Assembly (NCBI GenBank): GCA_035771175.1 | Contig: CM069598.1 | Span: forward strand, 21,993,438-22,057,437 | Origin: Paratinospora sagittata | Taxonomy: Eukaryota; Streptophyta; Magnoliopsida; Ranunculales; Menispermaceae | Direction of reading: 5' to 3' | DNA: 64,000 nt | Part shown: piece after piece, positions 28,501 through 43,500 of the stretch | Layout of the letters: each line of letters starts with the position of its first letter | How positions within the stretch are numbered: the stretch's first letter is position 1 | Made by a program: the position numbers and the translations under genes | Notes under the pieces: model-generated | The model's database searches: none | The model's input: the letters and a program-made list of their open reading frames with translations, nothing else | Told to the model about the DNA's origin: nothing

Positions 28501-31500
28501 ATGCTTCTAGTAACTTGTCAAATCTTTTAATTGTGATAGTTATTTCACTTATGCATGGAGGGTTGTTCCATGTTAGTCTATAAATAGGAGAATCTAAAAA
28601 TATTGTAATCATCCTTAGTGAAGTTGAATGAAATCATAATCTTTTTTAGATTCTATCCTTTATCTTTAAACTCTTTGGTGGATTCCATAGAATGGTGAGT
28701 GCTCTTTAAGTTTTGTATCCTTAGTTAAACCCTTTGGGTGGTGATTATTATATATCTGTTGAGATTTGTTTCCTGTACAGATTTATTTCCTGTACAGATT
28801 TATTTCCTTTAAGGAATATAGCAGTTACTAAAATTGTAATTATAGCTATAAGTACATAGCCCTGTATGTCTATATATATGGAGTTCCTCCATTAAGACAT
28901 TACACAAGAATAAATATCCTTTCTCTTCTCCCATGGATGTAGGCAATAAAGCCGAACCACGTTACATCTTGTGTCGTTCATTATTTTATTTTCTTAACAT
29001 GGTATCAGAGCCCTAGTTTCTATTACTGGGAAATCTGTTTCGGCCTTCATCGTCGAAATCATTTTTTTCGGCCTTCATCACCGGAATCGTCTTGGGTGGC
29101 CTTCGTTGCTGTCGCTGCCGAAACATTCATCACTGCCGCTGCAACTGTATCGCACAGTCTTCGTCTTCGTCGGACTCTTCTTCTTCGTCTTCATCGCAAC
29201 CACTGCTGCCGCTACAACTCAATTCTCTCAACACCGTCATCATTTTCATCGTCATCGCCACCAGCACTATTCATTGCAGCCTTCATTGTTGTTGCAACAC
29301 CGCTACTATCGCCATTATTGTTTGCGTTGTTGCTGCTACTGCTACCACTCGCCTGCAAATCGCGATCTGGATCGCCTGCAAATCGTGATCCCATCTTCCA
29401 TATCCATTTAAATCGCGATCTGGAACTGTTGCTGAATAGCCATTTAAAATCGCGATCTGGATAGCCATTTAAATCGCGATCTTCCATAGTCGAAATCATC
29501 ATTTTCGTCTGCAACTGCTGCTGCAAATCGCGATCTGGATCGTCTGCAACTGCAGTTGAACATTTAGATCGCCTGCAAATCGCGATCCTTATCCTCTCTT
29601 TGATCTCTCACTGTTCATCGTCATCTTCAATCCCTGCAACTCAATCCTCGTCATCTTCACTTGGTATCAATCCTCTCTGCAACTCAATTTTCGTCTTTCT
29701 TCTTTCTTCTTTCTTCTTCTTTCTTCTTTAGATCTTTAAAAAAAAAAAAAAAAAAAAAATGTCGGTTACTTTTGAAACAGTGCAGACAGAAGAAACAGTT
29801 GATAAAATGGAGAAAGGAGAACTACCAAACATTCAAGCAGCCTACAGACTTGATGGAAAAAATTATTTGAAGTGGTCTCAGCTGGTACGTACTTTTCTGA
29901 AGGGCAAAGGAAAATTAAATCATCTTTTGGGTACTGGACCTACACCTGGAGATCCTAAGTTTATAGCATGGGATAACGAAGATGCTTCTATAACGGCATG
30001 GCTATGGAATTCAATGGCGCCAAATATTAGTGATACATGCATGTTTCTAACTACCGCCAAAGACATTTGGGATGCCGTTCATCAGACATACTCTAAAGCC
30101 GATGATGCAGCCCAAGTGTATGAAATCAAAGTGAAAGTTGGAACAACAAAACAAGGCAACATGACGGTCATTGAATATGCCAATGTATTGAAAAATCTCT
30201 GGCAGGAACTTGACCATTATAGGTGTATTGAGACTAAATGCCCTACAGATGCTGTAATTTTGAAGAATTATATTGAGAAGGATCGAGTCTATGACTTCTT
30301 GGCTGGACTCAATGCAGAGTTTGATCAAGAGTTCAAACTCTCAGCAAAGAGTTACTAACTCTGAATGAGACTATCTCCGCTATCCGGACTGAAGAAAGCA
30401 GAAGAAGTGTTATGCTTACACCTCAGAAGTTGGAAGGCTCAGCTATGGTCGCCAATCGGAGAAATGATCAGAGGACACACACTCCGAGCGCTGAATCATC
30501 AAAGGTCCCAAATCGAGACAATAGGGACAATCTAAGGTGTACTTATTGTCAGAAGACTAGACATACCAGGGAGAAGTGTTGGAAACTTCATGGCAAGCCT
30601 TCAACTTCCAGTAAAGAATGGGGTTACAACGGAGGACAGCAGAAAACCAGTGGACAAGCACATCTGTCTACTGAACCAACAGTTGCAGCCTCCCCGGTGC
30701 CAGACGGATTCAACCAAGACGATATTGAAAGATTAAAATCTTTGCTTGGCACTCTTGACAAACCCTCAGGTACCTGTTCATTGGCTCATTCAGGTAATTT
30801 TCCTATTTCTATTGGATTTAACGTCTCGGATAAATCTTTTGCTAACTCTTGGGTTATAGATTATGGTGCTACTAATCACATGACCAATTCTCCCAATATA
30901 TTTCATACCTACAACACATGTCCTAGTAGTCGGAAAATAGCCACAGCTGATGGATCCTTAACCACAGTTGCTGGTATAGGTGATGTTCACATCAGCCCCA
31001 CCCTTACACTCATAAATGTTCTTCATGTTCCTAAACTATCTACTAATCTTATCTCTATTAAAAAATTGACCCATGATCTGAGTTGTAATGTAACCTTCTT
31101 CCCTACTTACTGTGCATTTCAGGACCAGGACTTAGGGACGATGATTGGACATGCTAAGGAACAGGACGGGTTGTATTACCTTGAGACACCAGTACATCCT
31201 ATCAAGAGTACCACTTCATTTCTTTCTGAGCACAAACTTTCCAATAAAGAAAAACTATGGCTCCATCATCGCCGCCTTGGCCATCCTTCTTTTCGATATC
31301 TTAAAATCATGTTTCCTTTTTTGTTTAAATCTCTAAATGTTGAATATTTTCACTGTGAAGTGTGTGAACTTGCGAAACACAAACGTATATCTTTTTCACT
31401 GAGTAATGACAGAAGTTCCGATCCTTTTGATCTCATTCATAGTGATATTTGGGGTCCCTCTCCAATACCTAATGTTTCTGGAGCGCGATGGTTTGTATCT

Positions 31501-34500
31501 TTCATTGATGATTGTACTAGAGTCTCGTGGATATTCTTATTAAAACAAAAATCCGATGTGAGCTTTATTCTCCCTACCTTCCATAACATGATATACACCC
31601 AGTTTGGTGCTAAAATGAAGAGATTTCGATCTGACAATGCTAGAGACTATTTTAATCAAACATTGACCAATTACTTCCAAACCGAGGGGATCCTTCATGA
31701 ATCATCATGTGTTCAAACTCCACAACAAAATGGAGTTGCTGAAAGAAAAAACGGTCACCTACTTGATACAACCCGAGCCTTTTTATTTTAGAATAATATG
31801 CCTAAGTTCTATTGGGGGGAAGTTGTCCTTACTGCAACACATATTAACCGTCTATTAGTGTATGTTGATAACATCATCATGACAGGAAACAACGAGAACG
31901 AGAGACAAAATTTGAAGCGTGTTTGACCGAGGAATTTGAGATCAAGAAACTAGGGAGATTGAAATACTTCCTAGGGATTGAAGTGGCACACTCTAAACAG
32001 GGAATCTTTATCTCTCAACAGAAATACATTACAGACCTTCTTAAAGAAACAGGGAAGCTAGCATGCAAACCAATGAATACTCCTATTGATCTTAATCACA
32101 AGCTTGGAGAAGTTGAATAAGCGTTGACTGTTAATAAAGAGATGTATCAAAGACTAGTAGGAAGACTCATCTATCTCTCTCACACAAGACCTGATATTGC
32201 ATATGCAGTAAGTGTAATAAGTCAGTTCATGCACAATCCTAAAGATATTCATTTGCAAGCAGCTAATCGCGTTCTACAGTATCTTAAAGGGACTCCAGGA
32301 CAGGGCAACTTATTTAAACGACACACAGGAATGGTTCTTGAAGCATATACTGATTCAGACTATGTTGGTTCAGTAGTTGACAGAAGATCAACTACTGGAT
32401 ATTGTACGTTTCTTGGTGGAAATTTGGTGACATGGCGAAGTAAAAAACAGAATGTAGTGGCCAGATCTAGTGCTGAAGCAAAATTCCGAGCAATGGCACA
32501 AGGGGTTTTTGAGCTATTATGGTTGCAAATAATTTTGACAGATTTGAAGATACACTAGGATGGCCCTATGAGACTCTATTGTGACAATAAATCTGCAATT
32601 AGCATTGCCCATAACCCAGTTCAACATGATCGAACCAAGCATATAGAGATTGATAGACATTTTATTAAAGAGAAGCTTGATAGTGGGTTGATCTGTACTC
32701 CATATGTGTCTACCAATAATCAGCTCGTCGATATGCTCACTAAAGGGTTAAATCATAATGCATTTCAAGCAAATGTGTCCAAGCTGGGAATGGTAAACCT
32801 TTATTCACCAGCTTGAGGGGGAGTGTTGAGATTTGTTTCCTGTACAGATTTATTTCCTGTACAGATTTATTTTCTGTACAGATTTATTTCCTTTAAGGAA
32901 TATAGCAGTTACTAAAATTGTAATTATAGCTATAGGTACATAGCCCTGTATGTCTATATATATGAAGTCCCTCCATTAAGACATTACACAAGAATAAATA
33001 TCCTTTCTCTTCTCCCGTGGATGTAGGCAATAAAGCCGAACCACGTTACATCTTGTGTTACATCTTGTGTCGTTCATTATTTTATTTTCTTAACAATATC
33101 CCGTAGAGATCTAACTCTGGTGGTGAGCTAGTAACTTCTCTTTTTGAGTTGTTACATCTTCTATCCTTTTTTATCCGGTATTGGTTTTCCCCATAGTTTC
33201 TTTCCCACTGTAATTGTTTGCGCAAACAAGGAGAGGCAGCTTGTAACACCACTCAATTTTCTTTTTTCTTTTTTTGGCTAAAAATAATTGTAAAATACCC
33301 TCATGTCCTAAATTGGGTCCAAGTAGTGAGGTCAATTGTGATTTAAAATGTTATAGACCACCCTCGGTGATTGACCTACCATAGGTGAAGAACCAAGTAT
33401 TTGGGTGGTTTGGTTAATAAAGAATATGATTAAGGATCAAAAGAAAACTTTTTGAGTCAACCAAGAGGCCCAAGTAGTCAAATGGAAGCTCAAGTAGCTA
33501 ACCAAAAGCTTTAATAGTTGACTAAAACAAGGCCAAGACCTCTACATTACAAACTATGCACAAATAGACAGGAGGTATCCAAGACCTAAAAAATCAGATA
33601 GTCTACTGCTTCAAGTTATCGACTACAAGATCATAATAGTCAACTAACAACACTCTGACATAAAAATAATAATAACAATAAGAATAGAACCAGTGGTTAT
33701 AACTTATAAACAAGGTATAAAATGCACTCACTGTAGCATCCCTCAAAATATGCATTCTATTATTTTAAACTTTTCAAAATATGCATGTTACTATTTACTT
33801 TTTTAAAGAAAATTGTGGAAAAACACCCATCACGCATAAAACATGCCCCAATTTTTTGAATTCAAAAAAAGGGGGATGATACCCAATTTTAGGATTGACC
33901 CCACAATTTGGGGGTTGACCCCATGGTCGAACCGACGCCCTTGCTTGTTAGCATTGGAGGCCTTAAACAACCTCCCACGTGTGGAGCACTCACCTCTCAT
34001 GTCATTTCGTCCCATTTTCTTTAAAAATACCCTCACTTTTACTTTCCTCGAGTTTCTGAACTCATCCCTCCTTTTTATCCACTAAAGCTTGGAATAGCCA
34101 AAGAAAAGAGCAAAGTCCAACAAAAAGGAGGCGCATAAAGCATTGAAGCGAGAGGAAGGATTTGGCAAAGGAGTTTAGGGACAACATTCACCACCCTAAG
34201 GGGCATTGTGAGCATTCCTTTCTCATTTCCTTTTCATTTTCAGCATTTTAATTAGAAAAGAAGAAAAAAAATGAAAACAAGAGGACGTTGTGAGAAGGAG
34301 AGTTGATGGAAGACATGAGGAAGAGGACACAAAGAAGGGGGCATCGGAGGCAAGCAAACCCAAAAAAGGAGTTTCCTCTTCCACAGTCAAAGGAAACACA
34401 GAATAGAGTCTTTTCACTACACTCGAACGAGAGAAGAAAGGCAAAAAAGGAGGAAAAGACAAGGGACGTGTTGTTGCTAACGTTGCAGTCACGATTAACA

Positions 34501-37500
34501 AAGAGCTGCGAAAATGGCCTGGCGAAGAAATGATTGTGAGAGCTGGTGGAGGCAACATCGGTGGCATGCTCTAAGATGAGGGACTCGATTGTCTGGTTCA
34601 TCGTCCTTGAACAAGAATGTTGTCGACAACCCTAGTGAGGGTTTTTGGACAAGATTCAAGTGGTATCTATTATGATGAGGCATTTACAGAAGAAAGATTA
34701 TTATGGAGGAAGCTACAATACTTTAAGGTCTTCTCGTTGTCATTCGACCTGGGCACAAGGGAATAGTTGTTACAGAATCTCGAAGGCTCACAAAGAGCAA
34801 AGGAACAGTAGTTTTAACTTTTAAGAGGGTGCACAACAGAAAATCGATGGTGATGATTGTTGAGACTTTTACAAATCGCAAAGGATGCCATTAACAAATC
34901 ACCCCGACTGAGGAAGGTATTCAAAATATGAGTTCCATTTCGGAAGAATTCAAAGTTAGAAGCAATTGGAAAAATGTCTCGAAGCCATGTTGATGAGTAA
35001 GCCAAAGACAAGTACGGGTGAGAGAAGAAGAGTTCAATTAGATGCATATCGCTGGAAGGGATCAACAAGTGGTCAAAGTATAGAGTTATCTATGTAAAGA
35101 GATCCAATTATGAGTTTTAGCAATCAATTATCAATGTTCATCTTCTTTAAAACTGAAGTTTTATGAGAGAAAAGTGATTCCTTTTCATTGATCAAGAAAA
35201 GAAAAACAGTACCATATAAATAAACAAAGAGACCAAAAATATAGAAACAACTTCCCTAAGTTCTAGGACTAAGAAAACAGGAAACTATTCTAAATAATCT
35301 CTCCCAGAAATAAAGAAACTAATCTCTACAAAGTAGGAAATAAAAAATATATATATATGCAGAAAATCAATCCGAGATTTACTCGGATCTACCCTAGAAA
35401 TTAGGGATCAACTTCAGATTTCCGCAAAAACTAAAATTTAATTTCCCATTGTTCTTTTTTTTTGTTTTCTTTGAATCCACCAGTTCATATATGCTTCCGC
35501 TATGTTAGTTACCAGTTTCATACCTGTATGTTTTTGTTTTATCCTTTGTCCACAACAATCCCATTTCTCATTTCCCTTCAAGGTCTTCGAGAATAGTAGG
35601 TAGCAAAACATCACGGAATCTTCGTTGACAAAGAGGTTTAAACGATAGGGAATTCAAGAAGCTTCAACCCTTATTGGCCTTTAAGTATCATGCGTTACAA
35701 CAATCCTCAATTTTCGTCCATTTTTCTTTATCTTCCTTCTTTCTAGATTCTTTTTAAATTGCCCTCATGTCTTGTTTGAGCCCAAATACTCAACTCAAAC
35801 TTAGCCCTTTCCCAACTAGATAGGGTGTTCAAGCCCAAATGATGGTGTAAAATTATAATTTGAGGTGTTGGAGACCTCTTGAAAGTGACTTTAGGCCAAT
35901 AATGCAGTGTTTTGGGGTGCTATGACAATAAAACCATGTTTGAACGTCTAAGCAAAGGATTTAGGATAAAAGAAAAATGCCTAGGAAGAGCTTATAGTTA
36001 ACTATAAAAGACCAACCTCTTTGACTAGAACCCAACTAATCGACCAAGAAGGGCCTAGCAATCGACTAGATCATGAACGAGTGTTATAAAATCTTTAGCC
36101 TACTTCACTGTTGTGTCAAGTAATTGATCACATGACCTAAAATAGTTAACTATGAGGCTAGAAGTAGTCGAGTAAGCTAAGGTCGAGAAATACTTGTACT
36201 AATCCAACACAAATAATTGACCACAAGGTGTCGACCACAAGGTATAAAGTAGTCGACTACTTCATCAACAAAGGAAACTACTTTTTCAATCTGCTAAAAA
36301 ATAAATTGTGCGATTGGAGTTTTAACCATATTTTCTAATTTCTCAACCACATGAGACTAGGAGAGGAGAAAAAAGGGCTTAAGAGGGTGCTCAATAGGGC
36401 AAAGAAGATTGTTCCAAAGGGGAAGAATGGATTCAACCTAGCTTGATCCCAACACTTTGGAGGTAAGATTCTCAAATTATGAACTTCTACTTTCTCTTCC
36501 ACTTTGGTTCATGAGGATTCCATAGTGAAATGCACTTAGACCCTAGTCCTCCATAAATTGAAGCCTTGGAGGTTAGAAATAAATGGGATTGAACAAATCC
36601 CCAACTTGACATACACTTGTAGGATGCCCAAACTCTAGATGGTTTCCATGTGAAGACTCATGGGCTGAGAGAACTGGATTTGGACTTCGATTTCATAGTT
36701 CAAAAGAGTATGCTAAGTATTACCAAAAAAAAAAAAAAAAAGAGTATGCTAAACAGGGTTTGGGGAGACCTAAAGTGACTTCAAAAGGAGTTTGCACTAA
36801 TTTACACCCTACTCTTTTTAGGATTCATTATATGATTCAAAAGAATTGAGATTCATGTTAAGGATTCCAATCGATTTTCCTTGAATCAATTAGTGAATCA
36901 TAAGATTCTTGAATTTGAATCAAGATTATTATGACCATGAATTTGAACATACCTAGTGCACAAGGCTAAGGCTAATGCATGTCTAGAGAAGAGACGAGGT
37001 AACCAGCCCTACCCTCACACGACAGAGAAGTTGTTTCTAGAATCTACATTTAACCTATGGTCTCCAATTGACAATGTAGCAACTCATAATGTCACACCCA
37101 AAGCGCAACATTCTGACTTCATATATTGGAATGAGTCAAATAAGTATGATTTGAATGGTCCACTGAATTTGAGAGAAACCAAGAACTGTCGCCAATTTAA
37201 CAACTCCCATTTTCAAATTGCAACCCTTTCTGAATTGGACAGTGATTCTTTTTTTAGTAGTATGGAGTATATGGAATGAAAGATATACGAGGATCTTCAA
37301 TGACGACTAGCATAACAAGACATCAGTTTGGGTTGACTTTTTTGCCTCGTCTTGGGTTTCAACTTGTACATGATTGAAGGATTATAGTATAAGTGAGTGG
37401 ATGAAAGGTTGGCATAATATTGTGATAGGCCCTTAATAATTTGCTGAAAAGAACTGCTTGTCCTCTCTTAGTGGCTTTCCTTGTAACAGCCCTGGTTTTC

Positions 37501-40500
37501 CTCATAAAAGAAAAACTTACGAGGTTAGGTTGGTTTGTTGTTACAAGCATATTATAGTTATACCAAATCTATACATCAAATTCTCATCTTCACTAGCTTG
37601 CGATTTTTGAGAACACATGAATGGCCCCTCTTTTAAATTGAACACAGTCCAACTTAAACATTTAACATATGCTTATAATGCTAATGCAAAAAAGAAAAGA
37701 AAAAGAAAACCTTCAAAATTGACAGTCCAACATAGAACAAGATCAAAGATTTGAGAAAAATCATGATAATGACAAGCATAACGCTAATTCAGAAATATAT
37801 CCTAATGTTTGAGCAGTTATAACAGAAAAAATCGCAAGAGATGTATACAGCATAATGAAGAAGGTTATATGACTGAAGCATAGGAATCAATCCAAAATTT
37901 CTAATAACCTTAGTCATGAAACTAACCTGTTCAGTATATGGTCCATAAAGTTTGCATACAGGAGTTCCATTTTCATGCCTTAATGCAGAAAGCTTTTTCC
38001 TTGTAAAAGCTGCAAGAGAGCTTGTGTGCCTTCAAAGAAATTAGATAGTACATTTAGACTGCAAATTTATAAAAAGGTTGAGAAATCATTAACTAAAAAA
38101 TGAGACAAGACATTCGTTGCATCAGATTGCAATAAAACTTGAGAATGGTCTAGTTGAATAAACCAAATGGTACAAGGTAGCAGTCTCCTCTACTTTTGCC
38201 GAATCACAAAGATAACTGTAAATAACATCTTTCCTGAATTATAGATAAAGTAAAAAAAAAAAACATTTGCCTACATCAAATGTCATGACTCTTAGGAATG
38301 CAATTCTAGAAATCGATTTTATTCCATCAAAAAATAACCTTCTTTGTCAACTAATATTTCTTATAATGAAGAGTCACAAACAAAAATCAAAGACAATATA
38401 CAAAATTTAGATGTAATCTTCTAGATCCCCATTAAAAACAGCAATTGTCCACATAAGCTCTACTATGGTAGAATGAAAACAGGCTCTCTGGGTTTGCTCA
38501 AAAGGCATAACCAATCTTGTAAGGTCCCAAGGTAATTTGCGTTGTGTAGGAGAAGTAATAAGAAGGCAACGATTAGGTGAGGATTAGGTGATAAAGATTA
38601 TATATATATATATATATATATAGGATCATATGCATATCATATGTATTCAAAGTCTTGTAATAACATGGGAGCAATCTAAATTTTTAGCCTCTTTATGGGT
38701 GGCAAATAGCAATTTGTCAAATGGTTATTCTATAGGGGATGGGCTCCGAGGGTGCGGCAAGTTTGTATAATTTTTGGTTTTGGGTCTGTGGCGGTGCCCT
38801 TGTGTTTTGGTTTCTTGCCTCTTTTATTCATATATATATAATCTTTTCGTTGTTTCTTTAAAAAAAAAAATTCTTGTAATAACAATATCAAAATGGTAAT
38901 TTTAAAATTTTAAAATGAAAATAATGATATTTCCAACTTTAAAAATATTTCATAAAACAAAAAAAAAAAAGCATCATTCACCATAACCAAAAACATGTGA
39001 CTATCAAATCCACATTCACCAATTTCGTACCATATTTCAAAATTGCATCTCTTAGCATGATAAGAATTTGACTGCTAAAATCCTTGGCAACTAAGAGTTT
39101 TGAACACTAATCAATCTGCATGATGAAAGCTCAAGTGACTCACAAATGTATAACTTTCCATCATCCGTTCATTTTCATTAAGTTGGTTTAAAAGAAAAAT
39201 AAAGCTTCCTTCATGATGGGTTTTATCATAGGAAGGAACAAAATGGAGATTTCTCATCTCTTATTTGCAGATTAGCACATTCTTTTTCCTTGATGGAAAT
39301 GAACAAAGTTTTTTAACTTGTTTAGCCTTCTCAAACTCAAAATATTTTATGGAATGATAATATTAATGATCAGGTTGGATCAAGTCTTACGACTCTTACC
39401 CTAGTGAATAATTGTGGTTCAACTTAGTGGCATGGATCATGGTCCACAAGTTCAATAACAGGGTGGGAAAACCTCCTTACTCAAGGCTCACTAGATCGTT
39501 TACAAATTGGGTCTTTGAAAAAAAGAAAGAAAAAATGTGAGGGTGGGCGTAGATGGGTAAGAAATAGCATAATTTTTCTTCTACTATGGTAAAGAACAAA
39601 TAGCAAAGTCCTTTTGATGTAATCTGGGTCATGTCCCAAGCTAAGAATTTTTTATATGTAACTTCGTAGCTTGAGAGGGAGTGAGTATTTTTACTACTAT
39701 ATTATTTATGGGTTTCAATGTTTCTTTTTTCTTTTTGACCCTTCGGTCAATATATATGGGAATCTTATGTAGAGGTCTATCGGCAAACTTTAGATAAGAA
39801 CCATAATTGATGGGAAGCATAATATTAAGGAAAAAGGAATGTGACATTCTATTGCCACAAATGACTCTACTTTCCCTTTCCTATCTTTGTTCTTTATGTC
39901 CATTCTCTCTTCTTCTTCTATTGTATAATATCATAATCTTGTCCAATTTAATTTGTTTATCCATGCTTTCACTTGATTGTGTATGAAGTGATTTGAAAGC
40001 ACAACATATTCTCCAAGGATCTATTTTAAATGAGATATCAGTCTTTTACTTTGCAGTTTGAACAAGAATAAAATACTAATACGAAAAAAAAAAAAATGAA
40101 AGATATACAAGGAGCGTAGAAGGTTAAGGGGACCTCCAAATGCAAAGCAACAAAAATTAACCATTGAAAATCCAAGTTCCAATTTCTACTAGCTAAAATG
40201 AAACCTATAACTTGAATTATGAGAACAAACCTTTATAAGAAACAACAATCACCAGAAACTCTAAATAAAATTGACCACTTCCACGGTATTCAGGTTTAGA
40301 ACTATACTGTGGTCTCGTCCTTTTGGATTTTAGGCCGTATGCTCTCTTCTATCCACACTCATTAACAGACTCTAAGAGAATAACTATCAAAGTAAACACC
40401 CTCAAAGTAAGAATGTGGCAGCCTTGCGGTCATAATTTGAGATGAACCTTGATTTATTATCCAGAAAAGCATTTTTAAACATTGTCCATTATTTCAAAAC

Positions 40501-43500
40501 TCCAAACTAAGCTATTCTGGGACAAACAACAACTAATTACCAAATGGCTATCCAAGAGAAAATGGGAAGCCCCTGCTCTATTAGTTGTATGAACCAACTA
40601 AAAAATAAATAAATAAATCCAATCTTGTATAACAGTAAGATGAACTGAACAGAGACTGATTGAAGAAGGTATGCAGTCCTAGAGTATCATTCATTTTAGC
40701 AGTTGATCCAATGATTCAGTGACGTCATCAAAGTGCAAAACATATAGAGCTGCCCAGTCACTAATGCACTTCGCAGGAGAAAACAAATATAAATTTCATC
40801 AGACAAACAGGTGATCTAAATGTTAGTTTACAGAAAGATTTTAATCTTCACGAATTTAATCTTTCACATACCGGGCTATTGCAGATACAGTCAAAGTATT
40901 GATTATTTTAAACCCATGATGGATGGAAGCGATGCTCAGGAATGACTGGGTACCATCCTCAAACCATTGCTCAATACCTTCCCGTTTCATTACATAGTCA
41001 ATATCAGCCATGGATGCTGCTACAGTGCCTGCAATAACTATATAGGTCAACCCAACAAGTAATGGCATTGGATAATATCGAATAATGAAAGATAATTACC
41101 TACCTCCACCAAAATATGTCTTCTTTAGTTTCTCGGCAGCATCTGTATTTTCCATTAGACCATTCAGTTAGGGAAACAGTTAAACATTTACTGAAGTTAT
41201 AGAACAGATTACAACTTTACGAGAAAAGAAGGATAGAAATAAGTAAGAAGAAGAAAATGGAAAAGTTGAAACTCCAATTAGTTAAGACATTGAAATGAGA
41301 CAAAGCCATTCATTAAGCAGCTACAAATCAATTATCCTCAAATACATAATCGAAGCCATGAAAGAGCGGATCTCAAGAACAAGCACCCATTTATATCAAG
41401 AAAATGTTGTAGTAGCATTTAGCAAATTCCTCTTAAGGTACAAAGAAAAACAAAATACTACAGTAAACCCAAATGGGGGATAAAAATTTTATCAAGGGAC
41501 ACAAGAAGATGATGTTGAGCAACACCTTTTACCACCCCCTACATGAAAAAAAAGAAAAAGAAAAAAACTAAAAAAACTAAAAAGAAAAAAAAGAAGAAGA
41601 AGAAGGAGGAAAAAGGAAAGCTACAAAGGCCCTGAATATGGAGAAGACCAACAGTTAAAATGAAAAAAATTTAAGCTACTTTAGACTACAAGCTAATTGT
41701 TGAGATTCTTTGCTGTAAATTGGCTATAAATTAGGCTGTAAATTAGATGTAATTAACTATTTCTTGATTTAGAATAGATTAGGCAAGATTTCCTCCTATA
41801 AAATAGGGAACAAATCCTAACCTTGAGGACTCCAATTGTATATAAATATATATTCTGATGGAATAAAAAATAGGTTATTCAAATTTGATTTTTAACATGG
41901 TATCAGAGCTACCCTAGGCGCCTCTTGTTCTTCCCACAGCCGTCCTAGTGTCCACGTACGTGGACACTACTCAAAATAAAAGACATCTTATCCATTGAAT
42001 GTGTATACCAAACCATGTTAATACGGTCAAGCAGGTGGATAAAAATGTAAAATAATTTGATCTGAAGGTATAGACGGTAGTGATTTCAAGAGGTCAATCG
42101 ACTCGTGTCGGTGTCATTATTTGACTATTGACTCGGCGGAGCACGTGAGAGAATTTAGAATTAATTAAAACATATAATATGGAAATGGAAATATCCCCAT
42201 TCGGCTTGATTTGACCAGAAATTTCATTAGGCGTTCTCGACACTTGCGTTGCGGTGCCTTCCACGACTGAACTTGAGTTGCGTGTGGCACCACGTGATCC
42301 ACGTCACTTCCTTTTTTTTTATAAATCACACGTGATGAGATTATGTCTTAGTTTTTATATTTTTATTATATATATATTATTATTTTTTAAGGAAGAGAAA
42401 TAAAAATTTTACCTGTACTGATTATATTAATTGTTTTTTCTTTAAACATAATATGTAGCATAAAATTTTGTCAAATTAATTATAAATTTAATTTATTAAA
42501 TTAAATTATGTGGAAAAGCAGGATGCCCTGTTTGATAGTTGACTTAACCGTTGGCCAAGTTAAGTATAAAATACGAAATCACGTAGGATGACCTTGTTAA
42601 GACTAGATAATCCAATTGAACTTAATTTCTTGAGTTAGGTTAAATAGGTTATCTACTGCTTTTTTCGGCAGCGTTCTAAACTGCTAATTCCGGCAGTATT
42701 CATCAGTCGTCCTAGCTTTTATCTCATTCTCGGCAGCAACATTAAATACCAAACATGACAACCTACAACGAATCTTCAATTGAAACTCCAAAGTCTTCCT
42801 CCTCAAACGTCGAAGTTGTTATGTTCAACATCGATGGGGGAGACTTGATAAACTACTCATCCACACCCATCACCATCTACAAATTGAATGGCCGAAATTA
42901 CATCCAATGGTCTCAATCCTTCATGTTTCATGTCCGCAGCAAGGAGAAAAAAGATTATCTCACCGAAAATATCACCAAACCAGATGAAAAAGATGTTGGT
43001 TATCGAATCTGGAAGAGAGATAACAGCAAGGTTATGTCTTGGCCAAGGTTTTGAAAATCGCTCGAGGCGCCGTAAATTAGCCTCGAGACTTAAGCCTCCG
43101 AAAACAGGCTATGTGAGGCTTACGCCTCAAGTGCTAAGGCGTACGCCTCGAGGCTTAGTGAGGCTTAAGCCTCAAAAAAAAACAGGCACATTTAAATTTA
43201 AATTTCATTTACAATTTACATATACATTTTCATGTCATTTACATTACATTTCATTTTACAACTTAAATTTCATTTCATTTACAAATTACAAATACATTTA
43301 CTTTCTCTCAAAAACAAAAAAAAACCTAAGTGAAGAGTGAAAAAGAGAGTTGTTGGCTAGGCGTGGCGGGAAGAAAGGTTTCTCTTCTTCTTTCAGGTAT
43401 GCTTCTTCCTCCATTCTTCTTCTTTTGCTCTTCTTTCTTCTTCTTTTCTTCTTCTTCTGCTGCTCTTCTTCTTATGCTTCTTCTTCCTCTGTTCTTCTTC

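Larger units (their letters stand above)
28757..33095 (+). mobile_element. Copia-1: LTR retrotransposon with 5-bp TSD, RT-deleted
   Basis: TSD ATATC at 28752-28756 and 33096-33100. 5' LTR 28757-28999, PBS TGGTATCAGAGC at 29000-29011 (initiator tRNA-Met type), 3' polypurine tract GAGGGGGAG before the 3' LTR 32824-33095. Order: gag, zinc knuckle, protease, integrase, (deletion), end of RT, RNase H. The integrase N-terminal half runs at 31800-31850 straight into the YVDN box of RT, so the end of integrase and most of RT are lost. Total 4339 bp. It is antisense to the host gene, in the intron between exons F and G. Confidence 0.96.

Noticed and set aside
29092..29526. Open frames of about 100-120 codons upstream of Copia-1 gag
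   Set aside because: They lie in the GC-richer leader with the ATCGCGAT minisatellite, between PBS and gag. No known domain.
34220..34690. Possible small gene with Lys/Arg-rich frame
   Set aside because: Purine-rich DNA opens several overlapping frames on both strands. No domain, splice support or start context stands out.
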